64,000 nt of DNA from Siphonodentalium dalli. Lineage: Eukaryota > Mollusca > Scaphopoda > Gadilida > Siphonodentaliidae. A model generated the notes under the pieces. The model saw only the letters and a program-made list of their open reading frames with translations, was not told the origin of the DNA and made no database searches. The stretch is from contig CP136063.1 in NCBI GenBank assembly GCA_032622095.1, positions 80,267,980 through 80,331,979 on the forward strand, written 5' to 3'. This document shows positions 35,060 to 47,200 of the stretch, one piece after another (within the stretch, counting starts at the first letter, position 1; each line of letters starts with the position of its first letter). The position numbers and the translations under genes are program-made.

Positions 35060-35218
35060 CCTAGCAACATCACTATTATGTTCCTTTAATGTTGTTATGA
35101 CCTCAGGGTTGATGGTTGGCTGAATAACTTTGACAGTTTTGTCTACGGATGAGGTGAACAAGGCTCCGGCACTGTGTTGAATTCCTGTGACTTTTCTTGC
35201 ATGCCCAACATCACAAGT
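35060..35218 (-). CDS. FBXW9: FBXW9 coding exon 7
   Basis: 53 codons, residues 352-404 (TCDVGHARKVTGIQHSAGAL and on). Acceptor CTATGTACAG; donor GTAAGT; phase 0 both sides. Confidence 0.9.
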
Positions 35219-38200
35219 CTGTACATAGAGAATGAACCAGCATAAAAGATTGGCTGCGACTCCATTTATGGCACCATAACACTGGTACTTAACCCTTACT
35301 TGACGGGAGCTGTGCTGGTGCAACATTTAAGATCCTGTGCCAGAGCATTCTCTCATATATGCGAGTCTCCTATAGGGAGCCTCGCATATTATAAGAGAAT
35401 ACACTGGCTTACAAGGTTAAGGTAAATATTGTCAGGCCAATGCATTCATTCTCTTATATATAAGAGAAAGCGTTGGCACAGGATTTTCGCAAAATTTCAG
35501 GAAGCTCCAATGGAGGAAGGGTTAAAACTATGGCATGATATCATTGCCTGTTAAAGTTGACTTTAGAACAAGTTAACAGTTCTATTATTATAACGTAAAT
35601 TTCTCTGTATCGGCCTATAGTCCTTCAATTATGATGTGAATAAAATTTAATTTATTTGATATCCCTTGATATCAAATTTATTTGAGAGGATTATTAAATT
35701 CCAAACTCAATAGTGTAAGGCCTACCCTTAAAGTACACGTACCTGCTTATTTAATTATTTGGAATATAAACTAAATAAAGGCGATATAATTAAATGGCAG
35801 CATTATGCCATTGCAATCAAAACTGAAAACACCATAACACTGTGTATGGTAATGCCATATTGTATATTTAACCCTTTCATGATGGGAGCTGCGCTGGTGC
35901 AGCACTAAAGATTCTGTGCCAGTGCATTCTCTTATATATTGGCACAGGGTTTTCGCAAAATTTCAGGAAGCCCCAGTCATGCAAGGGTTAAATCTATGAC
36001 ATGACATCAATCCCTGTAAGTTGGTGTTGGACACAAGTAAACATTTCAATTATTAATATTACGTAAGTTTCTCTGTGTCGGCCTATTGGCCTTCAATTAT
36101 GATGTGAATAAAAATTGAATTTATTTGATATCCACTTATTTGGAATATAAACTAAATTAAGGCGACAGAGAATTAAATCGCAGTATTATGCCATTGCAAC
36201 CAAATCAAAACTGCAGACGTCATAGTGCTATGTGTATGGTGACGTCACATCGTAAATTTAAAGGCCCACTTAATTTCGAAACCACAGATCACATACATAA
36301 AATATATGCCATATTATATACCATTTGAAAGAGGAAGCTCCAAAACATTGTATTATCAACTTATCCATGTGTAATAAACTTTGAACATGTTGTTTTTGTT
36401 GAGTTACCGACATGTTTTTGTTCTTAATGTTCATCTGTACTGAACGTGTATTATTTTCAATGGAAGGGGAAATAACTCTATATCTTAAAGATAGAGTTAT
36501 TCACCTTATTCCCCTTCCATTCAAAATACATTTTTATTTTGAATGCTGTTGCATTCTGGAAGCCATAATGGGGGAAATATTTCTATGATTTCAGCTGGTA
36601 GGCCTACATAGAGAAAATTGCGTTTTAAAAATAGAACTCTTTAATTGTATCCAACGTTACCATCTTACGGGGAAAGATGTAACACCATAGATGTGGGTCC
36701 CATGGCTATATCAGCGGTGCCATAAACAGAGCCATGGCCATTGCTATTCAAATACAGAGGAATGTTCCCCTTTAACCCTTTCATGACGGGAGCTGTGCTG
36801 GTGCAGAATTAAAGATCCTTTGCATTCTCTTATATATGGGAGTCTCCCATAGGGAGCCTCGTATATATAAGATAATGTACTGGCTTACAAGGTAAGTATG
36901 TTTAGGCCAATGTATTCTCTTATATATAAGAGAATACATTGGCCTAAAAAATATTTACATTGACCATATAATATATGCGAGGCGCCCTATAGGAGACTCA
37001 CATATATAAGAGAATGTATTGCATAGGGTTTTCGCTAAAGTTCAGGAAGCTCCAGTCAAGGAAGGGTTAAAATTCTGGAACATTGCTACTTAGCAGGGCA
37101 TGAAATTTGGGGCAAACATAAAAGTTATGGTGACCGGTCAAATGGTCACTTTAAGTTTCCATGGTGATCCAATCACAGAACTGTCCAGAATTGAGTTCTT
37201 TGGCCAGGGATCTGGGGCCCATCCAAGACTGTTTAGGTTCTGTTTGCCCTATTAGTGCTATGGTGAATGAAAAATAGGTCCCCCACATTTCAATTTGTTT
37301 GAATGAGAGGCGAACAGGAAAATCTGTTCACCAGAAATTTTGTGCCCTGTTTTAGTGTGCTGATATTGTTAAGGTTTATTGAGATATATCATTGTTTCAG
37401 CCGCTAGGATATATTACGAGTTTAAATAGTGGAGGAAAAACCAAAGGTGGGGTACACAGGGAACTCACTCCGATACACAAGGACAAACTGCCTAGATACA
37501 TAAATCAGGTTTCCCTCCCTATGAATGAATCACAAACCTACGCCGGGAAATCGAAACAGCTTCAACATTGCAGGACAGCTTATTACAGCCTAATGTGCTA
37601 TGCACCATGTTGACTGATACAGTGAAGGCTTAACCTGTGTCAAAAGTGTGTGTTTTGTTACACCCAGTAGTTTGCTTGAATTGGGGTTTCACTGCCCAAT
37701 GCAAGTGTGCAATGACATGAGTTAGAAAGCATATACCCATGGGGCAACTTAAATCTTGAGATTTGCATCCACAATAATGAGGGCATGAAATCGTGAGTCT
37801 CGCGCTTAAATCATGAGAGTTAATATGTCTGATATGGACTCATTCTTTACGACCCAAATCAATACTGTCCAATTGAGAATGATATCATGTGAACAAGTCT
37901 GTCATCTAACAATAGTTTGTTAGATATGGAAGTCTATGTTATAAGCTGACAAATCGGAGGATAATTTTCACATATTTAATCAACTTATACTCACAAATAA
38001 TGCGTAAAACAGTTCATTATCATACCTGAACATGCTGGAATGTTCCATTTGTCGCATCATACAGATGAATGTTTCCATCTTTGCTTCCACACCATAGCTG
38101 GTTGTTCCCATAGCTCATGGACATTACAAAACTATCAACCTAAAAGAAGCCAGTGTTAAAGTAGAGCTGAGCTAAAGTATGGTATATACTGTATTTTGTG

Positions 38201-41200
38201 AATAACTCAGTTGGTTAATGGGCTGACCTCTGAGCTTTGGTGCACCTTCAATATGATCTGGGGTTGAATCCGACATGGTATCGGCCAGACTTTGTCGCCA
38301 TTTGTATTCCGAGCAAGGCGAATTGATCATCGGTGCCATGATCAATACTCCGCTAATTATTTCAGGAGCAAAAGAATCTCAGACATATTGTAAAAACATA
38401 CTGGATAAATTTCATACCCCGCTCCTCTCATAGTATCATGTCCAGGGATGACGCTGTGCTTGGCACACTGTCGGATCAGGATCCAACACTAATGGCCGTC
38501 CCATGTGCACACATTAAAGAACCCTACCATGGCTGAAATTGCTGAAGTTCGAGTCAGAGTTTAGTGTGCCTATCATTTGCAGAATTAGGTCTATATCTCT
38601 ATTTCTAAATCCCCAAATTGGCAGACGACACATTGCATAATATTCACCATTTGGGAACTTAAATCTGAGTCTATGTCTCCCTTAGCAGATGAGGCCTAAG
38701 CAGAATGAGGTCCCCAGAGGGTGAATTTAATGATGCTAGCCCGTTATGCGGGATATCATCACTAAATTCACCCTCTGGGGACCTCATTCTGCAAATGACA
38801 GGCGCACTAAACTCAGGCCTGGGCTTTGAGCTGTTTTATAATAAACAGTGTATCAGGTAAACTCAGGATTGCTGAAGTTGTAATGTACCTGTTATGATGG
38901 CAGGCTGTAATAGCAACTGAGAGTTGCTAAATTATTTCTTTGGCTTGCATGTACATGAGGTATACTACTTTCTGGAATTAAAGATCGCTATGCATTATCT
39001 GAATTACCGCTCCTTAATTACTATTTCTTTGGCTTCGGGGGTAAAAAATATTTCATTCAAGTCGAGGAACCCACCCATCAAAGCTCAGAGTGATCAGATA
39101 TAAATTTTTGAAGTTTGTTATTTCTCGAGATGTCCAATTATTTGTGGCCCAGAAACACGACGTCAAATGGACGGTCTCAGTCAAAATTGCGGATGAAGAT
39201 GGATAACTCTAGAAACAAGTGGTAATACGGCCATATTCGATGTTTGAAACATAACTAATTTCTCTTTTCTAGTTTCCCATTTTCGTGTTATCATTTGACA
39301 GCATCGGTCAATTTGAAAATCGTAATAAAATGCTTCAACGCGGGCCTTTTTCCAGACGCGGCTATGCCCGAGAATCAAAACCTTTTTTGTTTTGGCCTAA
39401 CTAAAACATATTTTGAAGAAATGTTGTTGTTGTATCTATTCTGATATGGGGACCCTCTGACTTGATTGAGTACCTTTAACCCTTTACCCAACAGAACGGC
39501 CCTGTGCCAATGCATTCTCTTATATATGCGAGTCGACCATAGGTCTCCTCGCATATATAAGAGAATGCATTGGCTTAACACATATTAAAAATGATAAAAT
39601 TGTCAAAGAATGTAGAAAAATATTATAAAAATTGTTAAAAAAAGATTTTGTTTAGGCCAATGCATTCTCTTATATATGCGAGGCGACCTATGGTCGACTC
39701 GCATATATAAGAGAATGCATTGGCACGGGGCATAACTGTAACCATCACAATGTGGTCAATGAACCGGTTCCAATGATATCCATATTTGTATGGTGTTATT
39801 GAGACAGACCGAAGATATTTTAGGCTGTTGAAGCTTTATTTGGGCGTTTTTGGCCGGTTTGTTGGGTAAAGGGTTAAGATGGTGGATCTTTCTGTAGTAT
39901 ATGTTGAAAATGATATATGTTATGTCAGCAAGGTCCGATGATCAGAACATGGTATCAGGGTAGTCAACCCTTGTCTGTTTTTATTGCTTTGTATACTCAC
40001 TGGTATGGTTTTGAGCAGACTATCAGCCCGCCTGTCAAATATGCATATTGTTTTATCCTCGCTCCCAGATATCACATAATTATCATCAGCAGCGAGACAT
40101 ATTACTGGCCGTTTGTGGTAAAGATTCTTCTTGATAGGCATATTGTCTCGGGTATCAATGAAGTGGATGCATCTGTCGTAGTTGGCTGATATGAGCATGT
40201 CCTGTTCATAATGAAGACCAAGAACAGCAGAGCTACCTCTGAAAGGAGTGTGAGTTGTATAGTGAGCAATTATTCCTTGTAGTTTAACCCTTTACCCAAC
40301 AAAACGGCCAAAACCGGCCAAATAAAGCTTCAACAGCCTAAAATATCTTCGGTCTGTCTCAATGGAACCATACAAATATGGATATCATTGGAACCGGCTC
40401 CTTGACCACATTGTGATAGTTACAGTTATGCCCTGTGCCAATGCATTCTCTTATATATGCGAGTCGACCATAGGTCGCCTCGCATATATAAGAGAATGCA
40501 TTGGCCTAAAAAAAATCTTTTTTAAACACTTTTTACCATTTTTTCTTACATTCTTTAACAATTTTATAATTTTTAATGTGTTAAGCCAATGCATTCTCTT
40601 ATATATGCGAGGCGACCTATGGTCGACTCGCATATATAAGAGAATGCATTGGCACAGGGCCCTTCTGTTGGGTAAAGGGTTAAATACCATACATATGCTC
40701 TCAATCAACAAGAGACATTACTCAGAAATAATACATGTACATTTTTAATTTAATTTATATAAAAGAAAGACGGTGTGCTGCCAAAATTAATAGAAAAAAC
40801 CCTGTGTTGAGTGAGTTTATTTGCTATGTATTTTGAGTATTTCACTTGGCTTTAACACTTTCTATGCTAAATACTCATCTCTGAGAAGAGAATTATCCTT
40901 GGGAAATGTTGAGATAATAAGTTAAAAAAACATATGGCCGTTTGTTGAACTTAGCTGAATATTTTATTTCAATAAATAGGATTGCTTCTGATACTCTTAT
41001 TATCTGTCTAATTTTTCCTGATCACCCCTCCAGATGAATACTAGACCATTTCAATGTAAACATTTATAACTGAGTGGGAGAATCCATTCAGTAGAGAAAG
41101 GGTTAAACATACTACAATGACCAGTGAACCTTGATCCACGACTTACTTGTATTTTGTTTTCTCTGCACAACCTGCATCCATGTCCCACAATTTGATGTAT

Positions 41201-44200
41201 TTGTCCCAGGAACCTGTTGCCAATGTGTGATCCAATGATGCCAAGCTCCATATCCATCCCTGTTCAATTATTAAAGACATATTATGAAACTGATAAGTTA
41301 GTACTCAGTTGTTATGCCAACCTGGGAAATATAGCAACCTACTAACATCGCCGAAAATTTCAAAGAACTCGACCATACCACTCCATAGAACATATCATCT
41401 GATGCAACTATCGGCGATAAACAAACACAAATGATTTTGCCATTGAGAGTCACTGCATTTATTATCAGAATGAGGGTGTGTGTGTTGTCAATTTGGATTA
41501 ATATTCATAAAAATAAATACTTTGAGCTTGATTTTCTATTTCTATTTGATCACCCTATCGGAGTGTTTCACATCACTTTAAAAGTAGATCAAATTTAATT
41601 TATCTGTCAGGATTTCCAATGGCATCATTTCTGCTGACATGGAAAAGAAATTCCAAAAGTTGTACTTGATCTTGATTGACTGTTGCACAAACTGTTCTAG
41701 TAATATTGTAGTAAAAGTATTTCAAGAACAGAAAATGTGTGAAACAACAAACCAGCATTCAAACTGGAACTTTATTTTCTCTAATCAGAAAACACATATC
41801 AAATTTCACAACATTCCATCAATAATTGATGGGAATCTTCAGATAATAAGTTCAACAAACGACCCATGAACTTATTATTTGAACATTTCCTAAGGGAACT
41901 ACTCGTCAATGAGTATTTAGTACAGAGAAGGTTAAACATATACAAAACATAACAAAACTCAGTATACTTGTGCTAAATATCAGGTGATCCAGGTGGGGGG
42001 TCCTGAACAAATTCCAGGATACAAGGATAGAGGGTTGTTGTTCCAAATCCATGTTTAAAGACAAATTATGACTACTAGTATAATTTTAAAGGCTTGTAAA
42101 CTGGAATGAAAATATAATTTTAAATGAGCAGGCTTATAAACTGGACCAAAAATAGAGCATTAATCAAGAGAAGGTGGCTCATAGTTCCAATATTTGTTCT
42201 TTTATTCCACACCCATTGACGTGAGTCACATGCATTCAACGGAATCCCAGCCATTGAATACATATTAGTGTATACCTCTAGTGGAATACAAGCCGGAACT
42301 ATTCTTGTTGACGTTGTCGCCAAGAAAGATGACGTACATTACGTCGATCATCCGCTTCCGGTGATCCCCCCCATAATTACTGGTTATTTGTCAGACTTAA
42401 ATCACAATAAAGGTAGCTATAGTAATAATGAAGGTGACATTCATGGATTGAACTTATCTGATTGAATGGTGTAGAATAAATACAGAACACAACTTGCATC
42501 ATAATCTCGAATCTTTTATCGAACTCGTTGCGGACGGCGCAAAGTTATATTTCGCTCGAGCTACGCTCTTGCGAAATATATCCTTGTGCCAACCGCAGCT
42601 CATTCAATAAAAGAGTCTCGATTAAGATGCGCATTGGTTCTGTCTATGTATTACATGATATCATGGGGATGGGTCCCGCTTTTTACGAGGAAAAAAATTC
42701 ATAGAAAAAAAAGTCTATTCCATCAGTTCTCGCAGGCTTTCATTGTTTGTTTTACCTTCAATTATCCATGAGATTCCATATCGGCTCATTTAATTCTCCT
42801 GGTGCTATAAATGGCATGAATATTGACAGAATATACAGATTTCCTGTGTCATTGTAAGATGATATCAGTGTTTCTGAGTCATGTAGAATTTGATGGCTGG
42901 ACTTCCACCAATATTACATGTACATGTAGCTCATCATTGAAACATCTTTTATCTGGATGCAAAAAATATCTAACCGTGTGAGCTTTATCACTGTTGAAGA
43001 CTATGAGATCATCTTGTTTGAATTCGGATCCATCCGATGGCCATTTTCGTAAATCCACAAGAGTTAGTGTTCTATCCCTGGAGCCAGCAGCTAGGAAATT
43101 ACAATCCTGAATATACAAACAATAAGCTGTCATAAAGTCTCCTACATTAGACCAAATAAATAAAAAATACTGTGTTAAAGCTGTGAAATAGTGTGTCTGT
43201 CATTTGCAGAATGAGGTCCCCAGAGGGTTAATTTAGTGACGCAATCCCGCATGGTGGTATAGCATCAACAAATTCACCCTCTGAGGACCTCATTCTGGTT
43301 AGGCCTCATCTTCTGGGAAGTATTTATTGTTTCAAATTAACATGTTTTAGTTACTTTTTCCATTCTATTCAGTTAATAGATCCCCAAATTTGAAGAAGAT
43401 AACATGCATAATTGAGGGGACTAAATCCGACTAATGGGTGAACATCACCAACTTCTGGATTGAAGTTGAACTCAACTAAAAGCATTATTATTTAATAGTA
43501 TGTGAAACATCACTTGACAGACACATTTTTGTTAACTTGGTAATTACTATGACTTCATACAGTCATACTGAACAGGTCTGGATATAGTGTGTCTGACATT
43601 TACAGAATGAGGTCACCAGAGGGTGAAATAAATTGACGTTACCCCTCACAGCGGGCTAGCATCACAAAATTCACCCTTTGGGAACATCATTCTGCTTAGG
43701 CCTCAACTGCTGTGGGAGACCTAGGATTAGATAGAACTTCCCAAGTTAAAGTTGGTGATATTCACCCATTTGTCACCTCGATTATGCATTTTGTCTTCTG
43801 CAAATTAGGAGATGTAGCAACTGAACAGAAGGGAAAAAGTAACTAAGACAATGTTAATTTGAGATTATAAATACTTCCCAGAAGATGAGGTCCTCAGAGG
43901 GTGATTTTAGTGATGCTAGCCCGCTGTGCAGGGTAGCATTACTAAACACATCCTCTGGGGACCTCATTCTACAAATGACAGACACAGTATTTCAAGGCTT
44001 GATGACACAAAGCATAAACAACTGGAGATATATATACAGTAATGCCATAAATAATCGACTCCTTAACCACAGCAGAATTATGGGTAATATTTCAGAATTT
44101 AGTCGGAAATATGGGTTTTTGCCATTCACCAGAGCATTCTGACAGAGCTTTCCGATGAATGGCAACAAGCCATATTTCCGACTAAATCCTGAAAAATTAC

Positions 44201-47200
44201 CCATAATTCTGCTGTGGTTAAGGAGTCGATTATTTAGGGTATTACTATATGTAAGTAACATTACAAAATAATTATATTGAAGATATCCAACCTAACTTGG
44301 TAATTTCTTGCTGGAAAAATATGTTTCTATAAAGTCATAATTTCTCAAAATCTTCTCTGGAAATTTTTTTACTGAGTTCTCAGGCATCTCCCTCGTCACA
44401 TAAAGAGGACACCTCATCAAAATATTTTATTTGGATATTTATCCAGAATTTTTGTTAAGAGGACACCTCATCAAAATATTTTATTTAGATATTTATCCAG
44501 AATTTTTTTTAAAAGATTTCAAATATCAATCTTTAATTTATCCACAATTAGCAATTTAAACGGACATGGTTAATTAGCAATTTAAACGGACATGGCTTGT
44601 TCGAGCCCCAAATCCCCAAAATTATGTTTACAGAGTTTGGTAAGAGGTATCTCAAAACACACCTCGCGGAAGACTTCCTAAGAAATTTGCTGATATAGCA
44701 CTGAAAATATGTGTTTTGTTTCTTATATTTTCCGATCAATTTTAGATCTTTTGTAGGAATAAATTGTAGAGCTGTCGTTGCTCTAAAACGTTTATGGTAT
44801 TACATAATTTTGAATTAAAATTAAAATGAAAACAAAGTAGTGCATGAAGTTTTTAAAAAATAGTTCCATGTTAAGATAACGCAATATATATATTATATAA
44901 ATACGCACTAACATTTGTTATATGAACAACATCCACAGCTGCTGCAAGTCCAGAAGTTATTGGGATGTAGTCAATAAACTCATTCTGGTCTGTCCATGAA
45001 GTATGCTGGTCCTCCCTTTCAATACATGCATCTTTCCAGTCAAAGTTTTGGTCTGAAAGTACAATGAGCATATTGATGATCATGATAGATCATCTTGTTG
45101 TTTTTTCATGGTATGAAAGCAAGACAGCCTTTAAGTAAATAAGATCACAATTAAAGGTGTGACAGGCCCCAGGGACATCTTTTGCATAATCACTGAATAT
45201 GACCAGATAGGGCGAATATAATAAAATTGCTTGATTTACGTCCCCCAGCGACTGTATTTTCAGTCCCCTTCTCAATATAATTTTATTTGAATATTTTTTT
45301 ATGTAAACTTTTTTCTCATGCTTTAACTATCAAATTAAATTTCAATAACTCATTAATCAGTTTATTTTTATCAAATTTGACAATCTATAAAATCACATTG
45401 TATTATATAAGATAGGATACTGCCTTGATATATACGTAGAACTGTCCATGGCCACTTACGGTATGTTATGAAGAATAAACTATACAAAATTCATTTTCCC
45501 CTCCTACCAAGCTGCTCCTGCTCATTTTTCTGAGAAAGTTGGATGTAAATCTAGCAATTTATTTATATTAGCCTGACGTCGATATAACTGTATTTAGCCA
45601 AATTTTAGGGGTTTCACTTTTGAATGGTATAATATACGACCCCAATCGCTTTCCCTGGCAATCGAAGAAGAAAAGATAATGAAATTTAAAATTGAAATAA
45701 CAATAAAATGCTGACCTGGACTACCACAAAATAATTTGGTCAAGTTATAGGAAACACAGACCTTTTTTGTTGGGACACTATCATTTTAGTAGTTTTGAAC
45801 CCGAGCCAGCTGGCACTGTGGAGACAATCTGATCCAGTGGTGCAGTATTTTTGGGGGAGATGTCTTTAATATAAGTTTCAAAGGTTAACTGACAGACCGA
45901 CTAACTGATGATTGACGAGTATGCCATAGATATATTCCCATTGTTGCTTCCCATTTGATGAGCAAAAAAGTTAAAATATTTAAAAAAAGAACTCTTGTTT
46001 CGATTAGGTTTATGTACATGTACATAGTTATAACTGAAAAGTTTGAAGACAAATTCTATAATGAGCATAGCATGTTATGATAAATTTGTCTTCGATCTTT
46101 GCAGAAATTAAACTTAAGCTATAAATCAAGAGTCATTTCTTAATAACTTAATCCCAGCTTTGGTCAAAAACATTTAGTTTCCCCAATATATTTCTGTAAA
46201 ATTAGATAAGTTCTTTGCAAGTAACAATTATGTCTTGGAAACAAACACCTGTCAATCAAATCACCTATCCAGTTGCAGAGAAACTTTATTTTCATAATTA
46301 TCATTGATTGGTCAATTGAAATCAACAAGCTGACAAGGCTAGCATCTTTCCAAACAAGTGTGGCACTATTGTCCAGAAACTAGTTTGCACACCTGTGCTA
46401 TCTGGGAGAGTGGCTGATACCAATTAAGGTTATCAAGTTATAAGTCTAATTAAACAACAACCAATTGTTTTACAGTATTCCATGAAGTGACAAATTATAA
46501 TTGACCTTTTTTTTACTAAATGGATTTTCCTACTCAGTTATACAAGACAGTCAAAGACTGTGGGGTCGCTCACCAGACTGCAAAGACTGATGAGACTGGG
46601 ACTCTGGAGACCACAATAGTCAGAACTTTTCATAATCACTTTAAAAGAAGTAGATCTAAACACGATATGTGGCTAGAGAGGCTTCAGTAGCGTACAGTGG
46701 GTAATTTCAAGGTGAATATCCACCTTGAAATTACCCACTGTACACTACTGATCACCCCCTACTCCAGCTCAACAAGTCCCCTCCCTCCCGGGCTCCAGAC
46801 TCCCAAGTCTTGGGTTGGAATTTCACAACCGACATCTCAAACTTTCTCAATTTTTGGAAATTTCCAATCTCACAAACACCTTTTTATAAAACCATTTAGA
46901 CATGTTTGAAGCCCATTTATCCATGGACCCAAAACACCATACATGTATGTCAGATTAATCAGTTAGGTAGTTCCAAGGTAGATGTTTTAATGAATTTGGA
47001 ATTTCAATGATTTTTTAAACACAAAAGTGTTAACTCCCCATAGCCCCGTCATTTCTTAACAGGTTGACCTGATGTTAACAAATCTGAATATCAGTCACTA
47101 AAGGATCCTCCATACTATATGTAAGCTAAATAGTCCAACCTCTCTTGAGAAGACAATTTAAGAATGACTATAGAGACATACAGTTATGTCCCTGGTCCCA

